Of a stretch of DNA of 59,693 nucleotides, positions 18,670 to 27,599 are shown piece by piece. This DNA comes from Cyanobacteria bacterium REEB459. Its GTDB lineage: Bacteria > Cyanobacteriota > Cyanobacteriia > Phormidesmidales > Phormidesmidaceae. A model generated the notes under the pieces. The model made no database searches and was not told the origin of the DNA. It was given only the letters and a program-made list of their open reading frames with translations. Position 1 is the first letter of the stretch. Each line of letters starts with the position of its first letter. The position numbers were made by a program, and so were the translations under genes. The stretch covers positions 1 to 59,693 of the forward strand of contig JAGWXD010000017.1 in the NCBI GenBank assembly GCA_018970085.1, written 5' to 3'.

Positions 18670-19887
18670 TCAGGCCCTACAGAGGTCTTCACCCAGCCGT
18701 TGCTGGCAAAAGCTTGTTTCCTCAGGCTTAAGACTCTCGTAGGTAACGTCTCGACGCAGCAACATACCGTTATGGCCGGCTAGCAACCGAGGCAGTTCCT
18801 GATTGGCTACCGGCTTTAGGGTCGCCATGTCGTAGGTGGTGTAGGTGGTCAGGTCAGCATTATCAAAGTCAATATCCACCACAGTGATGGTCTTACGGGT
18901 CGGCAGCTTACTGTCAATCAGGGGCCGGGGACCAGCCCCTAAAATGCCCGTATGCAGGAGTTGCAACTTGCCCTTGTGGGCTGGATAGTAGGCGTGATGG
19001 TGACCGCTAATCACGGTGTGGACGTGATGACGCTCTAGCATGGCCTGGATCTGGGGGGACTTTTCCAGAACTTCACCGGGCTCGTCACGACCCACGGCTA
19101 CGGCGTAAAGAGGTAGGTGGCTAATCACAATGCGCGCCTTGGCAGTTTGAGCCGCAGGGCTGGCCAGGGTTTGATCGATCCAGGCCAGTTGTTGATCAGA
19201 AATATGGCTGGAGGACCCGTCCCAGGCCATAAAGAAAACCCCCCCGTAGGTAAAGGTGTAGTAAAAGGGAAATTGGGAGCGATCGAGGAAGTTCAAGCCG
19301 GGATTATGGCTGGCATGGGTCCAGTAGGCCGCCGCCCGATCTCGCTCCTGGCTAAATAAATACTGCTTTCTGACCCCCAGGGCGCTGGAGGCGTCATGGT
19401 TGCCCAGGGTGAAGCCGTAGGGAATTTTCTGCTGCCGTAGGGGGGCGGCAATGTGGTCATCAAAGGCCTGCCACATGGCGTCTATGCGATCGCGGCTGAG
19501 GGAGGGATTCTGGCCTGCCACCATATCACCGCTACAGACCACCAGGTCGGGCCGCCAAAAAGGCACCAAGGCCATACCCCGATCCACCTCAGGTTCGTAA
19601 TCAGTGGAGCCATAGGCACTGTTTAAATCACTAATCACCACCAACCGAATATCCTGTCGGGGGGGATTGACCAAGTCTGACTGCTGGGCTACCAGAGCCT
19701 GGGTCGCAGCTGGTAAAGCCGGAGTCGCCTGGGGGTAAACCTCTGGGGTTACCGGCAGAGCCGGAGCGGCAAGGGAGCCCCCTGGAGGAGCGGGAGGTTG
19801 GGGAAAAAGTACCTGCTGGCCCCAGGCTAACCCGACCACCACCAGCAAACCCAGAGCCAGGCCAGTTAGAAATCGCTTCAGAGACAT
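18670..19887 (-). CDS. Secreted or membrane-anchored calcineurin-like metallophosphoesterase
   Basis: A 405-residue protein. An N-terminal hydrophobic signal/anchor (LTGLALGLLVVVGLAWG) is followed by a Pro-rich linker (to about residue 70) and the dimetal phosphoesterase core: VVISDLNSAYG, VVCSGDMV, TLGNHDAS, ISHLPLY and GHHHAYY. The first motif has Asn where the family often has His (DxH), while the remaining ligands are intact. The ATG at 19887 is chosen because it starts the signal sequence directly; the frame itself extends seven codons further. Phosphatase or phosphodiesterase activity in the periplasm is likely, but the substrate is unknown. No operon partner is seen. Confidence 0.85.
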   Translation of the reverse strand: MSLKRFLTGLALGLLVVVGLAWGQQVLFPQPPAPPGGSLAAPALPVTPEVYPQATPALPAATQALVAQQSDLVNPPRQDIRLVVISDLNSAYGSTDYEPEVDRGMALVPFWRPDLVVCSGDMVAGQNPSLSRDRIDAMWQAFDDHIAAPLRQQKIPYGFTLGNHDASSALGVRKQYLFSQERDRAAAYWTHASHNPGLNFLDRSQFPFYYTFTYGGVFFMAWDGSSSHISDQQLAWIDQTLASPAAQTAKARIVISHLPLYAVAVGRDEPGEVLEKSPQIQAMLERHHVHTVISGHHHAYYPAHKGKLQLLHTGILGAGPRPLIDSKLPTRKTITVVDIDFDNADLTTYTTYDMATLKPVANQELPRLLAGHNGMLLRRDVTYESLKPEETSFCQQRLGEDLCRA

Positions 19888-20025
19888 AATATAAAAAGAG
19901 CAGACCAATATCTGGCCTTACCTTACCTCAAGAGGCCCCTGGGTGATCACTGGTCTAAAGGCGAAGGTGATCTACCGCCATGCTAGTAGCCCCGGCCCTG
20001 GTTAGGCCTGGGGCCCCCTAGTCAG

Positions 20026-20541
20026 CTAATCCGGCTGGCCGGCCACCCTCCAGGGGGTCTGAAACCAGCCGGCCAAGGCCAGGGCCAGGGCATCGGCGGC
20101 ATCATCAGGGCGGGGTATATGGGGCAGGTCTAACTCCCGAGCCACCGCCTGCTGCACCTCGGCCTTGGCGGCATTACCGTAACCCGTCAGGGCCTGCTTA
20201 ACCTGGGCTGGAGTGAACTCAACATAGGATAACTGGTGCTGGGCCAGGACCAGCATCACTACCCCCCGCGCCTGGGCCACCAAAATGGTATTACCCATGC
20301 GGTAAAAGAAAAATTTCTCAATCACCACCTGATCAGGGCGGAATTCCTTGATCAGGTGATGGAGGTCGTCGTAAATAGTACAGAGGCGATCTCCAATGGC
20401 GGTGTGGGCTGGAGTTGACACCACCCCAAAATCCACTACGGTCACCCCCGCCGAGTCAGGGGGTGAGCCAGTAGTCAGCTCAATCACCCCAAAGCCCAGA
20501 GTGGCCAAACCCGGATCCAGGCCAAGGATGCGTTCAGCCAT
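20026..20541 (-). CDS. ruvC: Holliday junction resolvase RuvC
   Basis: The endonuclease that cuts Holliday junctions bound by RuvAB. The RNase H-fold catalytic acids are visible in RILGLDPG (Asp8), VVIEKFFF (Glu) and [15 protein letters not shown] (final Asp pair). Its 171 residues fit the family. It begins 10 bp downstream of chlI and is certainly co-transcribed with it, an arrangement found in other cyanobacteria. A GC-rich hairpin (19989-20014) lies 12 bp past its stop but has no U tract. Confidence 0.95.
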   Translation of the reverse strand: MAERILGLDPGLATLGFGVIELTTGSPPDSAGVTVVDFGVVSTPAHTAIGDRLCTIYDDLHHLIKEFRPDQVVIEKFFFYRMGNTILVAQARGVVMLVLAQHQLSYVEFTPAQVKQALTGYGNAAKAEVQQAVARELDLPHIPRPDDAADALALALAGWFQTPWRVAGQPD

Positions 20542-20551
20542 AGGATCCGGG

Positions 20552-21658
20552 CTAGCGAGCCCCTACGGGCTGGGGACCAGGGGTGATGGCGATATCGGGA
20601 TCGCCCAGCCCAAATACCTGGGAGAACACCTTTTCTACCCTATAGCCAGAGTCTATGGTTTCCAGGGGATCCTTGCGGAGGCGGTGACGCAGACAGAGGA
20701 CAATTACCCGGCGAATATCCTCCAAAGTTACCTGGGTACGCCCTTCGTAGGCAGCCAGCGCCTTGGCTGCCCGGTTGGTGACAATGTCGCCGCGCAGGCC
20801 ATCCACATTCAACTCAGCACACACCTGAGAAATCCGCACCCGGTCGTCATGGTCTATAGCCACCTGGGGAAGCCGTTCTTGAGCCTGGACCAGGGTTTGC
20901 TGTAGGGCTTGTTGATGGGGCTGGTATCTGGCCACATAGGTGAGGGGGTCGTGATCAAAGGCCGATCGCTCTTCCACGATTTGAACCCGCAGTTCCGGAT
21001 CCCTGACAGTCCGAATTTCGGCATGCATACCAAAGCGATCCAGTAACTGGGGCCGCAGTTCACCTTCTTCGGGGTTGCCAGACCCAACCAGCACAAATTG
21101 AGCCGGGTGGCGAATGGAAATTCCTTCCCGCTCTACGGTGTTCCATCCCGAGGCGGCCGAGTCGAGCAGTACATCCACCAGGTGGTCATCCAGCAGGTTG
21201 ACCTCATCTACGTACAGAATTCCCCGGTTAGCCTTGGCCAGGAGCCCCGGTTCAAAAGCTTTAACCCCTTCTGCCAGGGCTTTTTCAATATCGATGGTGC
21301 CACACACCCGGTCCTCTGTGGCCCCCAGGGGAAGATCCACCATGGGTACTTTTTTGCGGCTGACCGGCACGGGGGCGGTACCCCGTTCCGCCAGGACATC
21401 AGCGTCCTCAGGTGAGCGACTGAAGGGGTCATCGGCCACCACCTCAATGTCTGGCAGCAGGTCAGCCAGGGCGCGAATCGTGGTGGACTTACCCGTGCCC
21501 CGATCACCCATGATCATGACGCCGCCAATTTTAGGATCAATCACATTTAGTAGCAGCGCCAGTTTCATATCATCCTGGCCAATCACAGCGGTAAAGGGAA
21601 AGACTGCCCGGCCAGAGCAAACAGGCTGGGGTAAAGAGGCGGTAACAGTAGGACTCAC
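20552..21658 (-). CDS. chlI: Magnesium chelatase ATPase subunit ChlI
   Basis: The AAA+ motor of magnesium chelatase, which with ChlD and ChlH inserts Mg2+ into protoporphyrin IX, the first committed step to chlorophyll. The 368 residues show Walker [10 protein letters not shown], Walker [11 protein letters not shown], a sensor-type [20 protein letters not shown] and the conserved N-terminal [19 protein letters not shown]. The start codon is GTG; no in-frame ATG lies just upstream. It heads a chlI-ruvC transcript and diverges from the PmbA-like gene across 184 bp. Confidence 0.97.
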   Translation of the reverse strand: MSPTVTASLPQPVCSGRAVFPFTAVIGQDDMKLALLLNVIDPKIGGVMIMGDRGTGKSTTIRALADLLPDIEVVADDPFSRSPEDADVLAERGTAPVPVSRKKVPMVDLPLGATEDRVCGTIDIEKALAEGVKAFEPGLLAKANRGILYVDEVNLLDDHLVDVLLDSAASGWNTVEREGISIRHPAQFVLVGSGNPEEGELRPQLLDRFGMHAEIRTVRDPELRVQIVEERSAFDHDPLTYVARYQPHQQALQQTLVQAQERLPQVAIDHDDRVRISQVCAELNVDGLRGDIVTNRAAKALAAYEGRTQVTLEDIRRVIVLCLRHRLRKDPLETIDSGYRVEKVFSQVFGLGDPDIAITPGPQPVGAR

Positions 21659-21842
21659 GACGGTCTTTAGATTTAGAGAAGATTAACCAATTAGCTTCCA
21701 TTGTGCCACAGCCATACCGGTGTTTTGGCTGCAGGGGATGGGAGTTTCTCGGCGGCCCCTTTTCAGCGGTAACGCAATCCAGGATTATGGAAAAGGGATA
21801 TGACGGCTCACGCACATCAGCGCTTTAGGCAGGCTAGGGATA

Positions 21843-23147
21843 ATGGGGGCAAATCAACCGATAGATGGGCTGCCTGAAAAACTTCTAGACCTGGCCCTAA
21901 AAAGCGGGGCGGAGGCCGCAGAGGTGCTGCAATCCAGTTCCCAGTCCCACCCGGTCTTCTTCGAAGCCAATCGCCTCAAACAGTTAGACAGTTCTGATGC
22001 CGAAGGCACGGCCCTCCGCCTTTGGGTCCAGGGTCGGCCCGGGCTGGCGGTAGCCTATGGAGATGTGGATCCAGAGATCCTGGTGACTAAGGCGATCGCC
22101 ATCAGTCAGCTGAATCCGTCTGAAAGTCTGGATATTCTAGCCGGCAGTCCAGAGATTTACCCCGATCTGGGGCAGCCGGTGGGCACAGATCAGTTGATTA
22201 CCTGGGGAGAGGATCTAATCGATCAGATCCGCAGCGCCTATCCAGAGGTATTGTGCGAGGTAGACATGGAGTGCGAGGTGGAGACCACCCGCATCCTCAA
22301 TAGCCAGGGCCTGGATTGCAGCTACAGTGATACCACCCTGAGTGGTTATGTCACCGCTGAATGGATTCGGGGGGATGACTTCCTCAGTGTCGGGGATGGG
22401 CAAACCCGGCGTCACAATTTAGATATCGCCACCCTGGCCGATCAGGTACTGCAACGGCTGGAGTGGGGGCAAGCATCAGCAACGGTGGCCTCTGGTCGAC
22501 TACCGGTGATCTTTACCGCCAAGGCTGCTGATATGCTCTGGAGTACCCTGCAATCTGCCTTGAGTGGCAAGCGGGTCTTGGAGCGATCGTCTCCCTGGAG
22601 CAATGGCCTAGGCCAGCAGATGACCTCTACGGCCATTACCTTACTGCAAGATCCGGAGTTGGGCCCCTTTAGCTGCCCCTTTGACGATGAAGGCACCCCT
22701 ACCCAACGCCTGGTGTTTATCGACAAGGGCATATTGACGCTGTTTTACTGCGACCGGGGGGTAGGAGGCCAGTTAGGAGGAGGGTCTACGGGCAATGGCT
22801 TTCGCCTGAGTCTGGGCAGTTATCCCACTCCAGCTCTGTACAATACCCTGATTCAACCTGGCCAGAGGTCCTTGCAAGAATTAATCGCAGCGATCGACCA
22901 TGGTATTCTGATAGACCAGATTCTGGGCGGAGGAGCTGGGATCTCAGGGGATTTCTCAGTCAATATTGATCTGGGCTATCTGATTCAGCAGGGAGAACTG
23001 GTTGGTCGCATCAAGGACACCATGCTGGCGGGTAATGTTTATGCTGCCCTGAAAAATAACATCGAAATTGGTAGCGACAGCGATTGGAACGGCTCCTGCT
23101 GTACCCCGTCGGTATTGGTTGATAGCCTATCTCTGACGACCACCTAA
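21843..23147 (+). CDS. TldD/PmbA (TldE) family metalloprotease-like protein
   Basis: A 434-residue member of the TldD/TldE family, whose heterodimer degrades small peptides and matures peptide antibiotics in other bacteria. N-terminal AEVLQSSSQSHPVFFEANRLKQLDSS and the LWVQGRPGLAVAYGD stretch are typical, as is the C-terminal GGGAGISGDFSVNIDLGYLIQQGELVGRIKDTMLAGN. No zinc-binding HExxxH is visible, which points to the non-catalytic TldE/PmbA partner rather than TldD. The TldD partner is not in the window. It is divergent from chlI and convergent with the next gene. Confidence 0.85.
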   Translation: MGANQPIDGLPEKLLDLALKSGAEAAEVLQSSSQSHPVFFEANRLKQLDSSDAEGTALRLWVQGRPGLAVAYGDVDPEILVTKAIAISQLNPSESLDILAGSPEIYPDLGQPVGTDQLITWGEDLIDQIRSAYPEVLCEVDMECEVETTRILNSQGLDCSYSDTTLSGYVTAEWIRGDDFLSVGDGQTRRHNLDIATLADQVLQRLEWGQASATVASGRLPVIFTAKAADMLWSTLQSALSGKRVLERSSPWSNGLGQQMTSTAITLLQDPELGPFSCPFDDEGTPTQRLVFIDKGILTLFYCDRGVGGQLGGGSTGNGFRLSLGSYPTPALYNTLIQPGQRSLQELIAAIDHGILIDQILGGGAGISGDFSVNIDLGYLIQQGELVGRIKDTMLAGNVYAALKNNIEIGSDSDWNGSCCTPSVLVDSLSLTTT

Positions 23148-23187
23148 GGCCAGTCCCCTGGCAGATCACCGCTCTGGTCAAGCCGCC

Positions 23188-24273
23188 CTAGCGAGTCAGG
23201 AGATTTTTACCTTCATTTTTGTAGCCCGCCACCAAACCCTGGCGTAGGGTTACCTGGCTGGCACCAAATTGAAGGACCTCTTCGCAACTACCGTCATTGC
23301 GGCTAATAGCGGTAGGGGGGGTGGGCTGGGTCTTAAATACCTGGGCTCGGGATGAACCCACTGACCAGCGCTGGGAGGGCAGATCATGGGCTAGGGGCCG
23401 GGCTAAATTAACCGATACCTTGAGGCTGCCGTCGTTATTCCAGTAGCTAATCACATGGCCCTTGTCTAGCAGTATGGAGCTACTGCCATAGTAAAGGGTG
23501 ACCAGATCATCAACCCCATTCTGTTGGGTGCGGGTGGGGGTGCCCTGGAGCTTCAAAACTTCGCTGGTGGAAGACCCTAAACTCCAGGTTTGGGGCTGAG
23601 GCTGGGTGGACAGGGCCAGGGGGGTATTGGCAAGAACCTTCAAATTAGCGTCGGTATTAGAGTACTGCTTAACGTAGCCGTTCTCTAATTCAATCAGACT
23701 ACTACCGTAGCCCAGCCGCTCCTGGCATGAACCGTCGTAACTGACGATGCGGGTAGGCGGCCCCTGAATGGCGATCACCCAATCGCGATCGGAACCCACT
23801 GTCCAATAGGCTTTGTTACCAGGAACATCGGCGGCGCGGTTACTCACGTTAGTCTCGGCATAGCGGCGGTTGCGATCGTATTGACGACGCTTCTGCTGGG
23901 CTACAACATAATTTGGACTACTGATGGGAACTGCCGCCATATTGGCGATCGCCTGTTGCCAGAGCAGCGCCACCCTCACCCATTCTTCCCTAGACGCCGC
24001 ACTTTGGGTCAACTCTGCCGCCTGCATAGCCTGATCGGAGCCGGCCTTAAAATGGGTCTCGGCATCGGGCTGCCCCTGCCCCACGGACCAGGGCAGCCCC
24101 CGGGGAACCAGGGGCAGAGACAGGACAGCGATCGCCGTACCCACCCCCAAACATACCCCTAGGGCAGTCCAGGAAAATCGGTCCCTGAGTACCTGACCGG
24201 TTCGTTTGAACTGCAGCGTATAGAGCGTATGAAACTTTTCGCCCTGAAGCTCTGGGTGCACTTTTTTAGCCAT
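23188..24273 (-). CDS. Membrane-anchored protein with three tandem 73-residue repeats
   Basis: A 361-residue protein. A cytoplasmic N-terminus precedes one transmembrane helix (about 35-57) and a helical stretch (about 70-150), then three repeats starting with the Trp at 157, 230 and 303, exactly 73 residues apart. Each reads W-[ST]-[VL]-G-S-[SD] ... QG.P[PT] ... YGSS ... G.V..Y.N..... LKV in outline. This small repeat is found in many cyanobacterial membrane proteins; its fold resembles the BamE/SmpA type in outline, but that is a guess from pattern only. It probably faces the periplasm or lumen. No function can be assigned. Confidence 0.7.
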   Translation of the reverse strand: MAKKVHPELQGEKFHTLYTLQFKRTGQVLRDRFSWTALGVCLGVGTAIAVLSLPLVPRGLPWSVGQGQPDAETHFKAGSDQAMQAAELTQSAASREEWVRVALLWQQAIANMAAVPISSPNYVVAQQKRRQYDRNRRYAETNVSNRAADVPGNKAYWTVGSDRDWVIAIQGPPTRIVSYDGSCQERLGYGSSLIELENGYVKQYSNTDANLKVLANTPLALSTQPQPQTWSLGSSTSEVLKLQGTPTRTQQNGVDDLVTLYYGSSSILLDKGHVISYWNNDGSLKVSVNLARPLAHDLPSQRWSVGSSRAQVFKTQPTPPTAISRNDGSCEEVLQFGASQVTLRQGLVAGYKNEGKNLLTR

Positions 24274-24524
24274 AGTAGCTGCTAAGTAGGGGTCGGTGAC
24301 GACTGGAGGAAACTTTGTAAGTAATCTTACCTAAGAAACTAAAATCTTTAAAGTTATTTCTCTGCCCTGGCGAATATTCATGCAGTCCTTTGGTTCCCCA
24401 TAGCCTGGCTGGGTCTACAACCCCTTTGATATGCTCCAATCGTCGGTTTCCCTGGTGTCGGTCCAGGGCCTTGCCCCCCCGCCACCCTCTATAGTTAAGT
24501 AACGCAGTCGGCCGATCTAGTGTC

Positions 24525-26759
24525 ATGGCTCCATTGTCCTTACCCTGGCGTTTATGTTCCTCCCCGCCCTGTCCTGAGGAGTGGATTGCTGCGGTCACCA
24601 AGGCGCTACCAGAGGACCTAACCGGACCAGGCAAGTCGATCGATCAAGTCGCCCAACTACTCTGGCAACGCCATCTCTGTACCCTGGAAGGGTTGCCGGG
24701 TTTCTTCCAGCCCCAGTTCTACCAGCCAACTCCAGCCGATGGGTTGGGGCCCTCTATGGCACAGGCTGTTAAACGCCTACAACATGCCCTGAAAACGGGG
24801 GAAAAGGTGGCTATATGGGGAGATTTTGATACCGATGGGGTAACCGCTACCGCCGTCCTGTGGCAGGGACTGGGGCAGGTTTTTACCCAGTCTGAACGGT
24901 TGACTTACTATATTCCTAACCGCTTAACGGCCTCCCATGGCTTATCAAAATCTGGCCTGGATCAGCTCAAGGCTTGGGGCGCTAGCCTGGTGGTAACCTG
25001 CGACACTGGCAGTAGTGATCTTGAGGCGGTGGCCTATGCCACTGAAATCGGGATAGATGTAATTATTACCGATCACCATACCTTGCCTGAGGTGCAACCG
25101 GCTGCCGTTGCCCTGGTAAATCCTCGCAGCCTGCCAAGCAATCATCCCCTGGCTACCCTCTCGGGAGTGGCCGTGGCTTACAAGCTGGTAGAGGCTTTTT
25201 ACAGCACCCTGGCCTCTCCCCCCTCGATGCCCCTGGCAGCCCTTCTAGACCTGGTGGCGATTGGGTTAATTGCTGATCTGGTGGAGCTGAGGGGGGATTG
25301 TCGATACCTGGCACAACGGGGGTTACAGCATTTACAAGCTCATCTGTACCCCGATCCACCCTATCCCCGTCCGGGGGTGGCAGCGCTGCTACGGTTGTGC
25401 AAAAGTACCGGCGATCGCCCCACTGATATTTCCTTTGGGCTCGGCCCCCGCATCAATGCAGTTAGCCGTATTCATGGTGATGCTAGCTTTTGCGTAGAAT
25501 TGCTCACCAGTCAAGACAGCGATCGCTGTCAAGCGCTGGCGGAACAAACCGAACTGGCCAATACTCGCCGCCGGGCTTTGCAAAAATATATTTACAACCA
25601 GGTGCAGCAGCGGTTAACCCAAATTGATCTGAGTACAACCGAGTGCCTAGTACTCAGCGACGAGCATTGGCCGGTAGGGCTCCTGGGCCTGGTGGCAGGC
25701 CAGATTAGTCAGGAACTGGGGCGCCCCACCCTATTGCTGACAGTCGATCCCCTAGACCCCCAGCACCCCATCCCCATGGCCAGGGGGTCGGCCCGATCTA
25801 GTCAGGGATTAGACCTGTATGAACTGTTCCAACACCAGGGCAATCTGATTACCAGCTTTGGTGGCCATCCCCTGGCGGCGGGGCTGACCCTGCCCCTGGA
25901 AAATTTGCCCTTACTGACCACCGGTCTGAATCGATCAGTGCGCCAACTGTTGAGCCAAAAAGCCATTCCTCAACCCGCCTTAACCATCGATCTGGTAATC
26001 ACGGTGGCGGATCTAGGCCAATCCCTATTTCGCCAGCTAAAATCCCTGGAACCCTACGGCATGGGTAACCCGGTCCCCAAGTTGTTAATTCGTAACGGCT
26101 GGTTTGAAGCCGTTGGCCATAAAAACCTGCGGGATTTCAAAAACAAAGCCGTTAATTACATCAAGACCCACTTTGAGCTTTGGGATGAGAGCAGCGCAGT
26201 CGGCTATGCCGGCGAGTGGTGGGGCCACTATGCTGAAGAAATCCCCCAGGGTCGGTGCGATGTGGTGGTCGAACTAGACCACCACCGGTCCCAGGGCTAC
26301 TATCTGAGGTTGATTGACCTGCGGCCAACCCAGGTCGCTGTTGATACCACAGTAGACCCACCGCCACCCGGGCAATACCCACCGCCGCCAGCCCCACCCC
26401 CCGCTCGATCGCCTGTAGACATCTGGCAACACCTGGTGGGTCTGGCTAAGTACCTGGCTCGCACCCAAACCCCCACTAATTTGGAGCAATTCAGACAATC
26501 CTTAGACCTCAGTATGACCACCTTCGATGCCGGTTTAACGGCCCTGGTGGCCTCTGGATTCAACCTCTGCCCGGCCGGTCCAGACCAGATTTTGCTAACC
26601 CTTCCCACCGATGCCAGCCTACGCCCCCCAAAGCCGGTGCAACACTTTATGGAGACTGTTCAAGAGGAGCAATTCCAACAGCTTTACAGCGCCGGTCAGC
26701 AGCCCCCGATCGCTCCCCAGTTCAGCGGTCAGGGCAAAGTTCAAGAGCGATCGGGCTAA
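24525..26759 (+). CDS. recJ: Single-stranded-DNA exonuclease RecJ
   Basis: A 5'-3' exonuclease of the DHH family, acting in RecFOR recombination, mismatch and base-excision repair. The phosphoesterase motifs are intact: DFDTDG, CDTGSSD, TDHHTLPE and IADLVELRGDC, then RINAVSRIHGD and the DHHA1 glycine motif SFGGHPLAAG. At 744 residues it is longer than E. coli RecJ; the extra length is a C-terminal Pro-rich linker (about 610-630) and a roughly 110-residue helical, possibly winged-helix domain. It converges with ssb across 19 bp, and the two products are known to interact in other bacteria. Confidence 0.93.
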   Translation: MAPLSLPWRLCSSPPCPEEWIAAVTKALPEDLTGPGKSIDQVAQLLWQRHLCTLEGLPGFFQPQFYQPTPADGLGPSMAQAVKRLQHALKTGEKVAIWGDFDTDGVTATAVLWQGLGQVFTQSERLTYYIPNRLTASHGLSKSGLDQLKAWGASLVVTCDTGSSDLEAVAYATEIGIDVIITDHHTLPEVQPAAVALVNPRSLPSNHPLATLSGVAVAYKLVEAFYSTLASPPSMPLAALLDLVAIGLIADLVELRGDCRYLAQRGLQHLQAHLYPDPPYPRPGVAALLRLCKSTGDRPTDISFGLGPRINAVSRIHGDASFCVELLTSQDSDRCQALAEQTELANTRRRALQKYIYNQVQQRLTQIDLSTTECLVLSDEHWPVGLLGLVAGQISQELGRPTLLLTVDPLDPQHPIPMARGSARSSQGLDLYELFQHQGNLITSFGGHPLAAGLTLPLENLPLLTTGLNRSVRQLLSQKAIPQPALTIDLVITVADLGQSLFRQLKSLEPYGMGNPVPKLLIRNGWFEAVGHKNLRDFKNKAVNYIKTHFELWDESSAVGYAGEWWGHYAEEIPQGRCDVVVELDHHRSQGYYLRLIDLRPTQVAVDTTVDPPPPGQYPPPPAPPPARSPVDIWQHLVGLAKYLARTQTPTNLEQFRQSLDLSMTTFDAGLTALVASGFNLCPAGPDQILLTLPTDASLRPPKPVQHFMETVQEEQFQQLYSAGQQPPIAPQFSGQGKVQERSG

Positions 26760-26778
26760 ACCCCTGGTTATAGTCCCC

Positions 26779-27159
26779 CTAGAACTCCGGGTCTGACGTT
26801 GTCGATGCTTCGTTTCTGGGACTGGAATCTAAGAAAATATCGGTTGCCTTCAGCTGCAGACCCGCTCGCACCTGGTCATCGCCTTTGCTCAAATAGGGCG
26901 AAGCATCGATCGCCCCACTGGCAATAATCAGGGATCCCTTTTTAATATAGGTGAGCTTACGCCAGGCCGGCGATCCTTCCCAAACACTGATATCAACGGT
27001 AAAGCTATCGTTATCCTTACGACTGGGAACCCGGTCTACATAGATAGTTATCCCGGCCACCTTGGCATGACCTCCAGCCTTACGCTGAATCTGTCTTACC
27101 TCAGGATCGGCGGCAACATTGCCAGCCAGGGTACAAAGATTAAGACCACGACTTGACAT
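26779..27159 (-). CDS. ssb: Single-stranded DNA-binding protein
   Basis: A 126-residue OB-fold protein that coats single-stranded DNA. The start at 27159 is chosen because it follows AGGAG with 9-base spacing and begins MSSRGLNLCTLAGNVAADPEVRQ, the typical SSB N-terminus; the frame continues 32 codons further upstream without similarity. The acidic tip ends SDPEF, a recognisable variant of the DDIPF protein-docking tail, but the usual long Gly/Gln linker before it is almost absent. This makes it a small SSB. It may be one of two paralogues, a point that cannot be judged here. Confidence 0.87.
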   Translation of the reverse strand: MSSRGLNLCTLAGNVAADPEVRQIQRKAGGHAKVAGITIYVDRVPSRKDNDSFTVDISVWEGSPAWRKLTYIKKGSLIIASGAIDASPYLSKGDDQVRAGLQLKATDIFLDSSPRNEASTTSDPEF

Positions 27160-27599
27160 CGGAAAAAATCTCCTGAAAAAACTAATTTTTATTCCTACTT
27201 GCTTAATCCAGGAGTTCTGGCCATCCCTAAGATACTCGAGAGGTTCAGGTTTCATGCTTAAAACCGATTAGCCCCAGCCAGAAAAGCCCGGATCAGGTAA
27301 ATACCTTGACCCTAGGATGCACCCCAGAGGAGTCAACATTTCTAGGAAAGATGGCTGATTTTTGCATAGGCACCTGCGCTGGCCCCAGCCTGACCCGCCC
27401 TAGCTTGCTTAAGCCACGCCTTGCCTAACCCCTCCCTGGCCAGGGGCAGACCCAAATTGAGTTGGCATCTTTCCTTAATTGTTACCAAGGAAATGGTCTA
27501 AAGTGATTTTGAGGCTACAGCCATAGCCATCCAATGCTGCTAAGTCTTCTCTAGGAAGAGTGATAGTAACAGCGATAGTAACAGCGATGACGAAGAGCC
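27160..27599. other. Intergenic region between ssb and ndh-2, with a 12-bp tandem repeat
   Basis: The 440 bp hold the divergent promoters of ssb and the NADH dehydrogenase. GATAGTAACAGC is repeated exactly in tandem at 27562-27573 and 27574-27585, with a GATG start of a third copy, ending 12 bp before the dehydrogenase ATG. This repeat spans the place where a ribosome-binding site would normally sit. No gene was seen. Confidence 0.45.

Noticed and set aside
19989-20014. Terminator after ruvC
   Set aside because: The GC hairpin is sound but has no T tract in either direction, so I do not list it as a terminator.
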